A stretch of DNA of 64,000 nucleotides from Pandoraea communis (GTDB taxonomy: Bacteria > Pseudomonadota > Gammaproteobacteria > Burkholderiales > Burkholderiaceae), in the NCBI RefSeq assembly GCF_902459745.1, contig NZ_CABPSJ010000003.1:558001-622000 (forward strand), in the 5' to 3' direction. The notes under the pieces are model-generated. The model did no database searches, was not told where the DNA came from, and was given only the letters and a program-made list of their open reading frames with translations. The translations under genes and the position numbers were made by a program. Below are positions 37,237 through 45,802 of this stretch, piece by piece (position 1 is the first letter of the stretch; the number at the start of each line of letters is the position of its first letter).

Positions 37237-38220
37237 ATGCACTCGACTTGTATTGCGTCAGGCTATCCGGGGTTCGTGGCAGTCAACCGCCGCGAGCTTG
37301 ATGCGCATGTTCCACTCTCGTGGCCTTTGTTCGATGCCGACGGCACGCCGTTGCTGGCGGCGGGCGAGCGTTTGCCGTCCGAGGCCGATCTCGATTGGCT
37401 CTTCACCATGTTCGCGCCGCACCGGCCGCTGCCCGACGGGGCCACCACGGGCGAGGCGGCAGGCCGCACGGAGGCGGCGAACTCAGCATCGCCGCTGGGA
37501 GCGGGGGCGTCGACGGTATATCTCCACGGTTTGCCTGTGCCATTGCCCATCGGTGCGTGGATACAGGTGCGCGTCGCGCCGGAAGCGCAGACTACGCGCG
37601 TGCGTGCACGGCTGATCGGCCGGGCGCCCAACGGCATGTTGATCATCACGCCGCCCACGGCGGGGGAGATGCGTTTGCCGGTGACCGCAGGCGATAGGCT
37701 CGCCCTCTGGACGTTCCCCGGCGACAACCTGTACGAATTCACCTGCGACGTGCATAGCGTCCATCATGGACCGTTCGACTATTTGTTGGTCTCGCGTCCG
37801 TCTCAGGTCCGTGAGACACCGGTGCGTCGCACGCCTCGTGTCGATACGCGGCTGGTCGCGCGACTGTCGCCACTGGACGAAACGACGCGGGCGTCATTTA
37901 CCCGCATGCTGGCCGATCCGCAGGACACGCCCGAGTGGCTGGTGATGGTGCGAGACATCAGCGCCGATGGGGCGGGGATCCTGGCGAAGGCGCCGTTACC
38001 CGATGGCTGCCATCATGTCGCGTTGCAGTTCCGCGTGCCGATCGGTGCGGACGTCGTCCCGATTCTCGGCATGGCGGCGGTGCGCGGCGTCGAGGGGCCG
38101 CTTGTCGATGGCACCTGGGCTTACGGGCTGGAATTCATGCAAATGGACACGCGCAACAAGGCGGCGATTCGCTGCTTCGTCTATGAGTCGCGTCTGACGG
38201 ACCCACGCGCCGGCCAGTAA
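37237..38220 (+). CDS. PilZ-domain c-di-GMP receptor, YcgR-like
   Basis: A 327-residue protein from the ATG at 37237. The N-terminal half (about 1-190) has a YcgR-type flagellar-brake fold pattern (PLPIGAWIQVRVAPEAQ, GDRLALWTFPGDNLYEFTCD). The PilZ domain starts near 195 with RRTPR, the RxxxR c-di-GMP motif, followed by DISADGAG, the [D/N]xSxxG motif. It should slow flagellar rotation or act on other outputs when c-di-GMP rises. An upstream in-frame ATG at 37099 would add 46 residues that look non-native. The diguanylate cyclase at 11.6 kb is a possible source of the signal. Confidence 0.85.
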   Translation: MHSTCIASGYPGFVAVNRRELDAHVPLSWPLFDADGTPLLAAGERLPSEADLDWLFTMFAPHRPLPDGATTGEAAGRTEAANSASPLGAGASTVYLHGLPVPLPIGAWIQVRVAPEAQTTRVRARLIGRAPNGMLIITPPTAGEMRLPVTAGDRLALWTFPGDNLYEFTCDVHSVHHGPFDYLLVSRPSQVRETPVRRTPRVDTRLVARLSPLDETTRASFTRMLADPQDTPEWLVMVRDISADGAGILAKAPLPDGCHHVALQFRVPIGADVVPILGMAAVRGVEGPLVDGTWAYGLEFMQMDTRNKAAIRCFVYESRLTDPRAGQ

Positions 38221-38254
38221 CCTGCCAAGTGACCTGTCAAGGCCTTGCCCGATG

Positions 38255-38285
38255 AAAAAACGGCACCTGACTCAGGTGCCGTTTT
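38255..38285. terminator. Bidirectional terminator between the PilZ and xth genes
   Basis: ACGGCACCTGA and its complement pair around a very short loop, with six A on one side and four T on the other. It serves both convergent genes. Confidence 0.88.
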
Positions 38286-38320
38286 GCATTGCCGAAGGGA
38301 AACGAGCGCAGGCGCGTTCG

Positions 38321-39100
38321 TTAGTCCTTGAACGTGGCAACGACCGGGGTGTGATCCGAAGGCTGCTCCCATGTGCGCGGAACGCGGTCGATTTCACAGG
38401 CGGTGCAACGCTCTGCCAATGCGGCCGATACGAGGATGTGGTCGATGCGCAGGCCGGCATTGCGGCGGAAGGCGCCCATGCGGTAGTCCCACCAACTGAA
38501 TGTCTTTTCCGGTTGATCGAACATGCGGAACGTGTCGCGCAAGCCAAGCCCTTGCAGACGCGCGAACGCCTGACGTTCTTGCGGCGACACCAGATTCTGG
38601 CCTTCCCATTTCGCGGGATCGTGCACGTCGCGGTCTTCGGGCGCGATGTTGTAATCGCCGAGAAGCGCGAGTTTCGGATGCTGCTCCATTTCATCGGAGA
38701 GCCAATGGGTGAGGGCGTCGAGCCAGTTCAGCTTGTAGGCGAACTTGTCCGAACCGACCGCCTGTCCGTTCGGGAAGTAGCCGCAGACCACCCGCACGTC
38801 TCCGATCGTTGCCGTGATGAGCCGCTGCTGCTCGTCGGCGAAGTTCGGCAAATTCTTGACGAGATCCTTGGCTTCGCCCACTTTCGTGTGGTTGACCAGC
38901 AGTGCGACGCCGTTATACGTCTTTTGCCCCGTGAAGTGCGAGGTGTAGCCGAGCGCGGCGATTTCCGTGATCGGGAAATTCTCGTCGGTGAGCTTCAGTT
39001 CCTGAAGACAGAGAACGTCGACCGGATTGCTGCGCAGCCAATCCTGTACGTGGCCGAGACGAACCTTTAGCGAGTTGACGTTCCAAGTGGCAAGTTGCAT
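38321..39100 (-). CDS. xth: Exodeoxyribonuclease III (AP endonuclease)
   Basis: A 259-residue enzyme that cleaves DNA 5' to abasic sites and removes 3' blocking groups in base-excision repair. MQLATWNVNSLKVRL, CLQELKL (metal-binding Glu), the GDYNIAPEDRDV loop with catalytic Asp and Asn, and the C-terminal QPSDHTPVVA with the catalytic His are all in place. Length is normal. It stands alone, with a long gap upstream. Confidence 0.97.
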   Translation of the reverse strand: MQLATWNVNSLKVRLGHVQDWLRSNPVDVLCLQELKLTDENFPITEIAALGYTSHFTGQKTYNGVALLVNHTKVGEAKDLVKNLPNFADEQQRLITATIGDVRVVCGYFPNGQAVGSDKFAYKLNWLDALTHWLSDEMEQHPKLALLGDYNIAPEDRDVHDPAKWEGQNLVSPQERQAFARLQGLGLRDTFRMFDQPEKTFSWWDYRMGAFRRNAGLRIDHILVSAALAERCTACEIDRVPRTWEQPSDHTPVVATFKD

Positions 39101-39428
39101 GAAGAATCGTATCTCTTGATTTGGCGAGGGTTGGGTGGGTGCTTCGTTACGCCGGTTTCTAGCGGACTGTCCTTGTCTCGCCCGGTAGGCGGATCACGGC
39201 GAAACACTATGCCCGCATTGTAGGCGACTATCCTTCGGGCCGCGATTGTCCGACTCACCGCGCAATGCCTTCTGCTGCGATGTTGCAGTCATGTTGACGA
39301 CAACACGAACCTGTCATTGGGGGGCGACGGTGTCTGAAGGAGTACCATCACTGCGAGCGTTGCAGCTCGAGAGACGGCTGTGCTGTTGTTTTCCGCAGGC
39401 TGTGTCCTTGACGATGCCGGAGGTGACG
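39101..39428. other. Gene-free divergent promoter region
   Basis: About 330 bases between xth and the divergent 83-residue gene. No convincing frame, operator or hairpin. Confidence 0.4.
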
Positions 39429-39680
39429 ATGGAAAGAACGATTGCGTACCGTGGCTTTGAGATCTACGTAGCGTTGAAGCCTGCCGCGCAGGACACGTTC
39501 GACGTATGGTTTCGCGTGGATGGCCCGATCAAGCTGGCAGGCATCGTGGCCCTTGGTACGCCCATCAAGGTTCGCAACGGACCGTTTTCGCGGCGATGGG
39601 CTTATCTGGTCGCGGAAATCGCCGGCCAGGCAGCGATCGACGTCATACTCGGCGCCCCAGAGCAGGGGGACTCGTCGTGA
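39429..39680 (+). CDS. Hypothetical 83-residue protein
   Basis: Starts at the ATG 39429 with GGAGGTGAC immediately upstream. It begins MERTIAYRGFEIYVALKPAA, contains TFDVWFRVDGPIKLAG and ends in a short acidic tail. The strand-rich pattern suggests a small beta domain of the kind seen in Burkholderia hypothetical proteins. Function unknown. Confidence 0.65.
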   Translation: MERTIAYRGFEIYVALKPAAQDTFDVWFRVDGPIKLAGIVALGTPIKVRNGPFSRRWAYLVAEIAGQAAIDVILGAPEQGDSS

Positions 39681-39753
39681 CGAGTCTCCCGCTTCATGAA
39701 TTGACGGCGTGCTCTCCCATACGAAGCGAAGCTCACCGCACAGCGATAACGGG

Positions 39754-39996
39754 TCAATCCGGCTTTGCGGGTGTGGTGTCGCGCCGGTACATGTCGTAGT
39801 TTCTGTTCGCGTCGGCCTGACACCGACTACGCATATCGACGGGCTGTTCGTTGCAAAGACTTCTGTGCCACGCCTGTCCTGTGGCGTGCATTTGTTGCGA
39901 CGAGCAGCCACCAAGCCAGCCAGACACCGCAATGAGGGCGATGGCGAACGAATGTCGCTGTGCGGAACGGCGCAGCGGATTTGTGTTGGGCATCAT
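39754..39996 (-). CDS. Small putative lipoprotein
   Basis: An 80-residue protein with a basic N-region (NPLRRSAQRHSF), a hydrophobic core (AIALIAVSGW) and lipobox LGGC near residue 31. The mature part has several cysteines and QPVDMRSRCQADANRNYDMY. Its ATG overlaps the stop of the XRE regulator by four bases, so the two are translationally coupled. Envelope role likely; no function known. Confidence 0.7.
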   Translation of the reverse strand: MMPNTNPLRRSAQRHSFAIALIAVSGWLGGCSSQQMHATGQAWHRSLCNEQPVDMRSRCQADANRNYDMYRRDTTPAKPD

Positions 39997-40232
39997 GTGT
40001 CGGTGTTTTCACCGTCTTCGGTGTGAACGGCGGGTTCGTAGCGAAGCAAGTCGCCGGGCTGGCACTGAAGATAGACGCAGATTCGCTCGAGCGTTTCAAA
40101 GCGAATGCCCTTGACCTTCCCCTGCTTGAGAAGGGAGAGGTTGGCTTCCGTGATCCCCACGAACTCTGCCAATTCCTTGGACTTGACGTTGCGCTCGGCG
40201 AGCATCACGCCCAGCGTGACTCGTATTGGCAT
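39993..40232 (-). CDS. XRE-family helix-turn-helix regulator
   Basis: A 79-residue DNA-binding protein from the ATG at 40232. The helix-turn-helix is SKELAEFVGITEANLSLLKQG and RICVYLQCQPGDLL closes the domain, as in the small Cro/CI-type regulators that accompany DUF2975 membrane proteins. It lies 10 bases after the DUF2975 gene and overlaps the lipoprotein gene. It probably represses its own operon at the palindrome near 40884-40898. Confidence 0.87.
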   Translation of the reverse strand: MPIRVTLGVMLAERNVKSKELAEFVGITEANLSLLKQGKVKGIRFETLERICVYLQCQPGDLLRYEPAVHTEDGENTDT

Positions 40233-40242
40233 GAACCTTCCC

Positions 40243-40830
40243 TCAGACGAACTGTCGATGCTCGTCCGCGATTTCGGTCGCGTCAACGAGAACCCAGGCG
40301 ATCACGGCGACGATTCCGGAGAATAGCAATTGCAGCAGCGTGTCCGATCCCACGTTCACGGCGAGGCTCCATGTCCGTTCGGGGCTCAATGCGCTAAGAA
40401 GCACACTGAGCGCCGCACCTGCCAAAGGCTGCAGCGCGGCCGATACCGCCATGGCCACGGCAAATGTCCGAAGTGAACGCACGGCCGCGGCAGTGAGCGC
40501 CTGATCGTTCGCAAACAACCGGAAGCATTGACGGGCGGCCAGGAGGCCAAAGACCAAGGCGGCGAGCGGCACCATCGAAATCGCAAATCCCCCGACCCGT
40601 GACAGCGCGTCAAGCGTTGCGGGGGGCGCGATGCCCAGGCCTGCGTGACGAAAGACGTCTGCAGCGGATGTCGCCGTCCAATAGCGCAGCATGCCAAGTA
40701 CAAGCAACACGGGAACCGTGAGGCAGGCCCACGCCATCACGTTGCTCAGGCGACGGATTCGCGCGATTCGCCGCAGATGTTCCGGCAGGCCTGCGGAAGC
40801 GCCGGGCGGTAGCGTTTTGTTCGTGACCAT
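40243..40830 (-). CDS. DUF2975-family membrane protein
   Basis: A 195-residue inner-membrane protein with four hydrophobic segments (starting MAWACLTVPVLLVLGMLRY, then VGGFAISMVPLAALVFGLLA, AVAMAVSAALQPLAGAALSV and LLQLLFSGIVAVIAWVLVDA). DUF2975 proteins are usually encoded next to a small XRE regulator, exactly as here. I took the ATG at 40830; a TTG four codons upstream is possible. The biochemical role is unknown; the regulator is thought to be controlled by, or to control, the membrane partner. Confidence 0.82.
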   Translation of the reverse strand: MVTNKTLPPGASAGLPEHLRRIARIRRLSNVMAWACLTVPVLLVLGMLRYWTATSAADVFRHAGLGIAPPATLDALSRVGGFAISMVPLAALVFGLLAARQCFRLFANDQALTAAAVRSLRTFAVAMAVSAALQPLAGAALSVLLSALSPERTWSLAVNVGSDTLLQLLFSGIVAVIAWVLVDATEIADEHRQFV

Positions 40831-40883
40831 GGGGAGGCGCAACGCGTTGTTGAGATGAAAATTATTATTTCACGATAATTTGT

Positions 40884-40898
40884 TTTCGTTAAGCGAAA
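40884..40898. promoter_or_regulatory. Candidate operator of the XRE/DUF2975 operon
   Basis: TTTCG-TTAAG-CGAAA is a 15-base palindrome within a larger imperfect one (GATAA at 40874 to TTATC at 40901), in an AT-rich promoter-like stretch 54 bases before the DUF2975 start. Confidence 0.5.
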
Positions 40899-40900
40899 TT

Positions 40901-41059
40901 TTATCGGAGTAAGTCATCGACATCCTCACTCGCCTTACTGCGCGCCGGAACATAGACGAATAGGGGCGTCATCGACGGCATCGCGCTATCGAGCCAGGGC
41001 CGGGGGGGAATCGATAGCCAGTGCGTCAGCGGCGCGCGGGCCACCCAACTGGCCCCCAT
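40901..41059 (-). other. Short unexplained open frame
   Basis: On the minus strand an open frame ends at TAA 40903-40901. From ATG 41059 it reads MGASWVARAPLTHWLSIPPR, then contains TPLFVYVPARSKASEDVDDL (52 residues in total); the frame stays open further upstream without a start. It has protein-like composition but lower third-position GC than neighbouring genes. It may be the tail of a lost gene. The remaining bases up to ribE hold nothing else I can name. Confidence 0.2.
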
Positions 41060-41224
41060 TTCGGCGAGCCATATCGAGACGCGTTGTGTCGGTGCGAGAC
41101 GAACAGTTCCGCTATACCCGGCGCATCGGGGAGAAGCCCCTCGGCGGGGCGTGTTGAGGCACTCGTAAAACCTGCCGTTGGCAAGTTGGCGCAGTGTCTT
41201 CGATGCCGGGCGGCAGGTTCAGGC

Positions 41225-41962
41225 TCAGGCCTTGGGCGCCGGTTTGTCGTTTGCATTGCCCGAGGGCAATTGCGGCGCACTGACGAAGTCGTCGAGCGAA
41301 AGCCCCTTTTCCTTGAGCAGGGCTTCGAGCACCGGTTGCAGACGGCCAAGACTTTCCTGAACCGCTTCACGTACCGTGTCGACCACCACCTGCGTGCTAC
41401 GTTCGATCTCGATGTTGATGCGCGTGCCGGCGACTTTGTCTTCGAACGTTGTCATCCGACGTGTCTCAGGAATCAGCCACACTTCGAACCAGCCTTCCTG
41501 CCGATTCACTTCCGAGACGGTCAGGCTCGCGCCATTGATCGCGATGTAGCCCTTTGCAAAGATGTACTTGCGGAACGCTTCGGGAATGGCGATGCGCAAC
41601 ACGCGATTGGTGTCCGACGTGCGTACGCTGAGAATTTCCGTCGAGAAGTCGATGTGACCCGAAAGCGGATGGCCACCGATTTCGGCACCATCCTTTGCCG
41701 CGCGCTCGACATTGACCAGCGCGCCGGTGCCGAAGCTGCCGAGCGTGGTGACGTTCAGGCTTTGGAGGATGACGTCGAACGATGCGGCGGTTGGCGAGAG
41801 CAGTTGGGTGACCGTCAGGCAGACGCCATCGACCGAGACGCTGGCGCCGAGTGTCAGGTCTTCGCAGAAGCCTTCGGGAAACGCCAACTCGAGGGTGCGC
41901 ATGCCGTCGCGATCTTCGATGGATGACAGCGTGGCCGTGCCTTGAACAATTCCGGTGAACAT
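41225..41962 (-). CDS. ribE: Riboflavin synthase, alpha subunit
   Basis: A 245-residue enzyme that dismutates two 6,7-dimethyl-8-ribityllumazines to riboflavin. It begins MFTGIVQGTATLSSIEDRDG, and the lumazine-binding repeats are visible twice: VSVDGVCLTVT in the first half and IAINGASLTVS in the second. The last 40 residues (from about 205) are an extension rich in Lys, Pro and Ala beyond the usual length of about 210. No other rib genes and no FMN riboswitch are visible nearby. Confidence 0.95.
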   Translation of the reverse strand: MFTGIVQGTATLSSIEDRDGMRTLELAFPEGFCEDLTLGASVSVDGVCLTVTQLLSPTAASFDVILQSLNVTTLGSFGTGALVNVERAAKDGAEIGGHPLSGHIDFSTEILSVRTSDTNRVLRIAIPEAFRKYIFAKGYIAINGASLTVSEVNRQEGWFEVWLIPETRRMTTFEDKVAGTRINIEIERSTQVVVDTVREAVQESLGRLQPVLEALLKEKGLSLDDFVSAPQLPSGNANDKPAPKA

Positions 41963-42079
41963 CGTGATGTCTAGAGTCGTGGGTTGCTATGCCGCCGTAT
42001 TCTACTGCCTTGCGCGGGTATGCCGCTCGTCGTGCGGCGTGCTACGATGCCGCCTTTTCACCGGATCGACAGGATCGAT

Positions 42080-42334
42080 ATGGGTTTCGAGGGCTGCCTG
42101 CTGGCGGAGGACTTCTACTATTGGGCGGAGACGTCGCCCGCGCCGGACGGGCAGTTCCACGGGGTGGTGCATTTCACCGGCTGGCGCGATGTAGATGATG
42201 TCATCGAAACGCTGGACCCGCCGCTCACCCACACCACGCCTGACGGCTACCGATGGGCTGGCGATGCGCTCGAAGCCGCTCACACGCTGGCAAAGGCGCT
42301 GGCCGCCGATGGCAGCCTCGGTATCGACCTCTGA
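42080..42334 (+). CDS. Hypothetical 84-residue protein
   Basis: From ATG 42080 with AGGA upstream: MGFEGCLLAEDFYYWAETSP, then GQFHGVVHFTGWRDVDDVIE. Acidic, compact, no membrane segment. An in-frame ATG at 42047 is an alternative start. Unknown family; the aromatic-rich pattern suggests a folded domain. It is divergent from ribE and followed 69 bases later by another small gene. Confidence 0.62.
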   Translation: MGFEGCLLAEDFYYWAETSPAPDGQFHGVVHFTGWRDVDDVIETLDPPLTHTTPDGYRWAGDALEAAHTLAKALAADGSLGIDL

Positions 42335-42403
42335 CCCTCCGGAATCCCTGAATTTGATTCAGCCTGCCTGATGCCTGGCGGGCAGCCCACAACGGACAGC
42401 ATC

Positions 42404-42634
42404 ATGACCCAGACAAAATTTGAAATTCAGAAACGCAAGGGCCTGAAGATTGACGCCGGTGTGCGTCGTGGCCCGCAAGGCGGCAAGCAGGTCGGTGCGC
42501 AAGGCAAACGCAATGCGGCCGGCAGCAAGCTGTTGGGGGCATTGCTCGGTGTCCCGTCGGACAAGACGGACGCTGCCGACACGGCCAGCACAACCCCGAG
42601 CGAGACGAAGAAGCAGGACGCCGGCCAGTCCTGA
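42404..42634 (+). CDS. Hypothetical 76-residue basic protein
   Basis: From ATG 42404: MTQTKFEIQKRKGLKIDAGV, then RRGPQGGKQVGAQGKRNAAG and a Thr/Asp/Lys-rich tail (DKTDAADTASTTPSETKKQD). Low-complexity and probably unstructured, strongly basic in its first half. No family recognised. It follows the 84-residue gene on the same strand. Confidence 0.6.
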   Translation: MTQTKFEIQKRKGLKIDAGVRRGPQGGKQVGAQGKRNAAGSKLLGALLGVPSDKTDAADTASTTPSETKKQDAGQS

Positions 42635-42745
42635 GCGGACACTGGCGCGCGGCTGACACCGCCGCGCTCAGCCCGCTGCGTCAGCCGGGCTATTGACGGG
42701 TCATCAGGGAGCCACCTCGCCCGACGGGGCGGGGCGGCCCGCAAA

Positions 42746-43828
42746 TCAGGGCACTATCGCCAGGAACAGGAAGGTGGCGAACAGCACCAGGTGAACGGCC
42801 CCTTGCAGCACGGTTGTGCGTCCGGTGCCGAGCGTGATTACGCCGACGAGCAGCGTGACGGCGAGCAACACCATATCTTTCGGTGCCAGACCGAGTTCGA
42901 TAGGCTGGTCGAGCAGCAACGAGACAGCCGCTACGGTCGGGATGGTCAGCCCGATACTCGCCAGTGCCGAGCCGAGAGCGAGATTCAGACTCGTCTGAAG
43001 TTTGTTCGCACGCGCGGCGCGCAGGGCCGCCAGGCCTTCCGGCAACAAGACCAGCGCTGCAATTACGATACCGACGACCGCCTTCGGCGCGCCGGCCACC
43101 GCCACGGCATTTTCCACGGCGGGGGAGAGCTTTTTCGCGAGGCCCACGACGGCCAGCAGCGCCACCACCAGCAGCCCCAGACTCAGAATGGCCGTGCGAC
43201 GCGACGGCGGCGGCACGTGAATCTCTTCGCCCGGCGCTTTCGCAAGGAAGTAGTCGCGATGGCTCACCGTCTGCACGAACACGAACACTATGTACAGCAC
43301 GAGCGAAATCATGCCTTCGAAGGCCAGTTGCGACGCTGTGAGCCCTGGGCCCAGCACCGAACTGGTGTAGTTCGGCAGAACCAGCGTGAGCACCGACAAG
43401 GCGCACAGCACCGCGAGCGCCGCACTCGCGCCTTCGACATGAAAGCCCTGTGTGTGGTGACGCACGCCGCCGAAAAGCAGGCACAGTCCCACGATCCCCG
43501 TCGACACGATCATGATGGCTGCGAACACTGTGTCGCGCGCCAGTCCCGCTTTGTCGGGGCCACCCGAGAGCATCACCGAGACGATCAGCGCCACTTCGAT
43601 GATGGTCACCGCGACCGCGAGCACGAGTGTGCCGAACGGCTCGCCGACCCTGTGGGCGACGGTTTCGGCGTGATGAACGGCAGAGAACACGGCGCCGGCC
43701 AGTGCGACGCCGCATAGCGCAAGCGATGCACCATAAGGCAGGAACCCGGCGACGCCGAGTGCAACGAGGGCCAGGATTGGCATGTACATGGTCCAATGGA
43801 CCAGCTTGGCGGTCTTTGAGGAGGACAT
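42746..43828 (-). CDS. chaA: Calcium/sodium:proton antiporter
   Basis: A 360-residue inner-membrane CaCA-superfamily antiporter with about eleven hydrophobic segments. The two inverted alpha repeats are visible: GEPFGTLVLAVAVTIIEVAL in the first half and VLLPEGLAALRAARANKLQT with NLALGSALASIGLTIPTVAA in the second, where Glu residues bind the ion. It should expel Ca2+ or Na+ in exchange for protons, mainly at alkaline pH. It is a single gene. Confidence 0.93.
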   Translation of the reverse strand: MSSSKTAKLVHWTMYMPILALVALGVAGFLPYGASLALCGVALAGAVFSAVHHAETVAHRVGEPFGTLVLAVAVTIIEVALIVSVMLSGGPDKAGLARDTVFAAIMIVSTGIVGLCLLFGGVRHHTQGFHVEGASAALAVLCALSVLTLVLPNYTSSVLGPGLTASQLAFEGMISLVLYIVFVFVQTVSHRDYFLAKAPGEEIHVPPPSRRTAILSLGLLVVALLAVVGLAKKLSPAVENAVAVAGAPKAVVGIVIAALVLLPEGLAALRAARANKLQTSLNLALGSALASIGLTIPTVAAVSLLLDQPIELGLAPKDMVLLAVTLLVGVITLGTGRTTVLQGAVHLVLFATFLFLAIVP

Positions 43829-44160
43829 CGTCGGAGACTCCAGAATTCGGGGAACGGATGCGGCTTGAGGTACGGCTGGTCAAGCAACGGCGGGAACGTT
43901 GCCCCGGTGAGAATGTTGGGGCGGCGACTCATGGTCGCAGAAAAGTGACACACCGACAACAGAAAGGCGTGGCATCGCCAGGTCGCCGGACGGGGCACAC
44001 AGGTCTGCGCGAGAGGCGCATGGACAAACGATCTTCCGGGATGACGCTTCTGACGCCGAGCCGGAGGACGTCGGGAAATTCCATAGGACGAATGAGGAAT
44101 TCGGAAGACGCCGCACTCACGTTGACACACGATGGACGTCAGGCGTAATGTTTCGTTCAT
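43829..44160. other. Gene-free divergent region
   Basis: No convincing gene between chaA and the FadR-type regulator. The promoter of chaA should lie here; I cannot place it. The operator at 44161-44171 begins at its right end. Confidence 0.4.
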
Positions 44161-44171
44161 TGGTCTTACCA
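44161..44171. promoter_or_regulatory. Perfect FadR/GntR-type operator
   Basis: TGGTCTTACCA is a perfect TGGT-N3-ACCA palindrome, the classic operator of FadR-subfamily regulators. It lies 48 bases before the regulator's start codon, so autoregulation and control of the following operon are expected. Confidence 0.72.
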
Positions 44172-44218
44172 CTGAATGGCATTGTTTGGTGCTGCCGTTC
44201 GCCTTTATCGCCGACGCC

Positions 44219-44947
44219 ATGTCCTTCGACCCCATCGTGCAGGTTTCCGTCTCTGAGCAAGTTGCGCAGCGTCTGCTCACGATGATTCGCAGCGGGCTGC
44301 TCAAGCCCGGTCAGCAGCTTCCGCCCGAGCGCGATCTCGCGAGCATGCTGGGTGTCGGTCGGCCGGCGGTACGCGAAGCGATTCGGGGGCTCGCGTTGCT
44401 TGGCTTGCTGCGTATCCGGCAAGGAGAGGGGACGTTCGTCGGATCGCTCGAGATGCGCGAATTGCTCGAGCCGCTCGAGATGGTCATCGAACTCAATGCG
44501 GGCACGCTCGAAGCGCTATTCGATGCGCGGCTGGTTATCGAGCCGGGTGTCGCGGCGCTTGCCGCCATGCATATCGGCGATACAGAGATCGCACGGCTGC
44601 ACGCGCTCGTCGACGACGAACAGGCGCTCCTGGGCAATCCGGAAACGTTCTCGGCGGCGGATATGGCATTTCACGAGACGATCGTCGACGCCTGCGAGAA
44701 CCCGTTCCTGCAAAGCATCTCGAACAGCCTCTATGTGCTGGGCAAGAAGAGCCGCCGCGTAACGTCGCAAGTCGAGGGGGTGCTGGCGCGCAGTCTTCAG
44801 GACCATCGCCATATTCTCGACGCCTTGGAGGCTCGCGACCCCGAGCAAGCGTCGCAAGCGATGCGGCGCCATCTTTGCCGCGTGCGCGACGCTTATGCGG
44901 CGTCGGGCAGCCTGGCAAAGGCGGCAGAAGGGACTGTCGACGTCTGA
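44219..44947 (+). CDS. GntR-family regulator, FadR/FCD type
   Basis: A 242-residue regulator. The winged helix (about 10-75) has PGQQLPPERDLASMLGVGRP and AVREAIRGLALLGLLRIRQG. The FCD domain follows, with metal-binding residues in DMAFHETIVDACENPFLQSI and HRHILDALEARD. I took ATG 44219; the open frame ahead contains the operator itself. The following genes (SDR, FAH-family, SDR) are on the same strand and are the likely regulon, with a sugar acid as probable effector. Confidence 0.88.
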   Translation: MSFDPIVQVSVSEQVAQRLLTMIRSGLLKPGQQLPPERDLASMLGVGRPAVREAIRGLALLGLLRIRQGEGTFVGSLEMRELLEPLEMVIELNAGTLEALFDARLVIEPGVAALAAMHIGDTEIARLHALVDDEQALLGNPETFSAADMAFHETIVDACENPFLQSISNSLYVLGKKSRRVTSQVEGVLARSLQDHRHILDALEARDPEQASQAMRRHLCRVRDAYAASGSLAKAAEGTVDV

Positions 44948-45027
44948 TCTGCCCAACGACCGTCAGCGTACCCACCCCTATTCCAAACCTATTCGAACCG
45001 AATCCACAGGCCCACGAGGAGGCATCC

Positions 45028-45783
45028 ATGACAGGCCGGCTGGCGGGTAAGACCGCCGTCATTACCGCTGCGGCACAGGGCATCGGCCGCGCAAGCGTCG
45101 AAGCCTACTTGCGCGAAGGCGCACGTGTGATTGCAACCGATCTGAACGCCGAGACGCTCGCGCAACTCGACGATCATCCCCATCTGCTGCGGCGTCCGCT
45201 CGACGTGACCGATGGCGCTGCGGTCACGGCACTTGCCCAGGAACTCGGTGCGATCGACGTGCTGTTCAACTGCGCGGGTTTCGTGCATCACGGCTCGATT
45301 CTGGAATGCGACGAAGCGGCGTGGGACTTCTCGTTCGATCTGAACGTCAAGAGCATGTACCGGACGACGCGCGCCTTCCTGCCCGCCATGCTGGCCGCAA
45401 GAGGTGGGGCGATCATCAACATGTCGTCGGCGGCGTCGAGCGTGAAGGGCGTGGCCAATCGCTGCGTCTACGGCGCGAGCAAGGCCGCTGTGATCGGGTT
45501 GACGAAGTCGATTGCGGCCGACTTCGTGACGCGTGGCATTCGGTGCAATGCCATCTGTCCCGGCACGGTGGAATCGCCATCGCTGCGCCAGCGCATCGCA
45601 ACGCAAGCCGATGCGGCGGGCACGAGCCTCGCGGCAGTGCGCGAGCAGTTCGTGGCGCGTCAGCCGATGGGGCGCGTCGGCTCGCCGGGAGAGATTGCAG
45701 CGCTGGCCATCTATCTGGGTTCGGACGAATCCGCCTTTACCACCGGCGCCATCCATCTGATAGACGGTGGCTGGTCCAACTGA
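45028..45783 (+). CDS. SDR, probable 2-keto-3-deoxy-L-fuconate (or related) dehydrogenase
   Basis: A 251-residue classical SDR. TAAAQGIGRASVEAYLREGA binds NAD, FNCAG replaces the more common NNAG, and YGASK is catalytic. NCAG, TRGIRCNAICPGTVESPS and TTGAIHLIDGGWSN are like the L-2-keto-3-deoxyfuconate dehydrogenases of Burkholderia and Xanthomonas. CGAGGAGG precedes the ATG at 45028. The next gene begins 20 bases downstream and encodes an FAH-type hydrolase, which in that pathway cleaves the diketo product. Confidence 0.8.
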   Translation: MTGRLAGKTAVITAAAQGIGRASVEAYLREGARVIATDLNAETLAQLDDHPHLLRRPLDVTDGAAVTALAQELGAIDVLFNCAGFVHHGSILECDEAAWDFSFDLNVKSMYRTTRAFLPAMLAARGGAIINMSSAASSVKGVANRCVYGASKAAVIGLTKSIAADFVTRGIRCNAICPGTVESPSLRQRIATQADAAGTSLAAVREQFVARQPMGRVGSPGEIAALAIYLGSDESAFTTGAIHLIDGGWSN

Positions 45784-45802
45784 TTTCGCAAGGAGAATTG
45801 CT

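Noticed and set aside
36361-37238. Minus-strand frames at the 3' end of the E3-like gene
   Set aside because: Low-complexity, Arg/Pro-rich and lacking a ribosome binding site.
43606-44304. A 232-residue frame between chaA and the FadR-type regulator
   Set aside because: Overlaps chaA in another frame and shows no protein-like pattern in the intergenic part.
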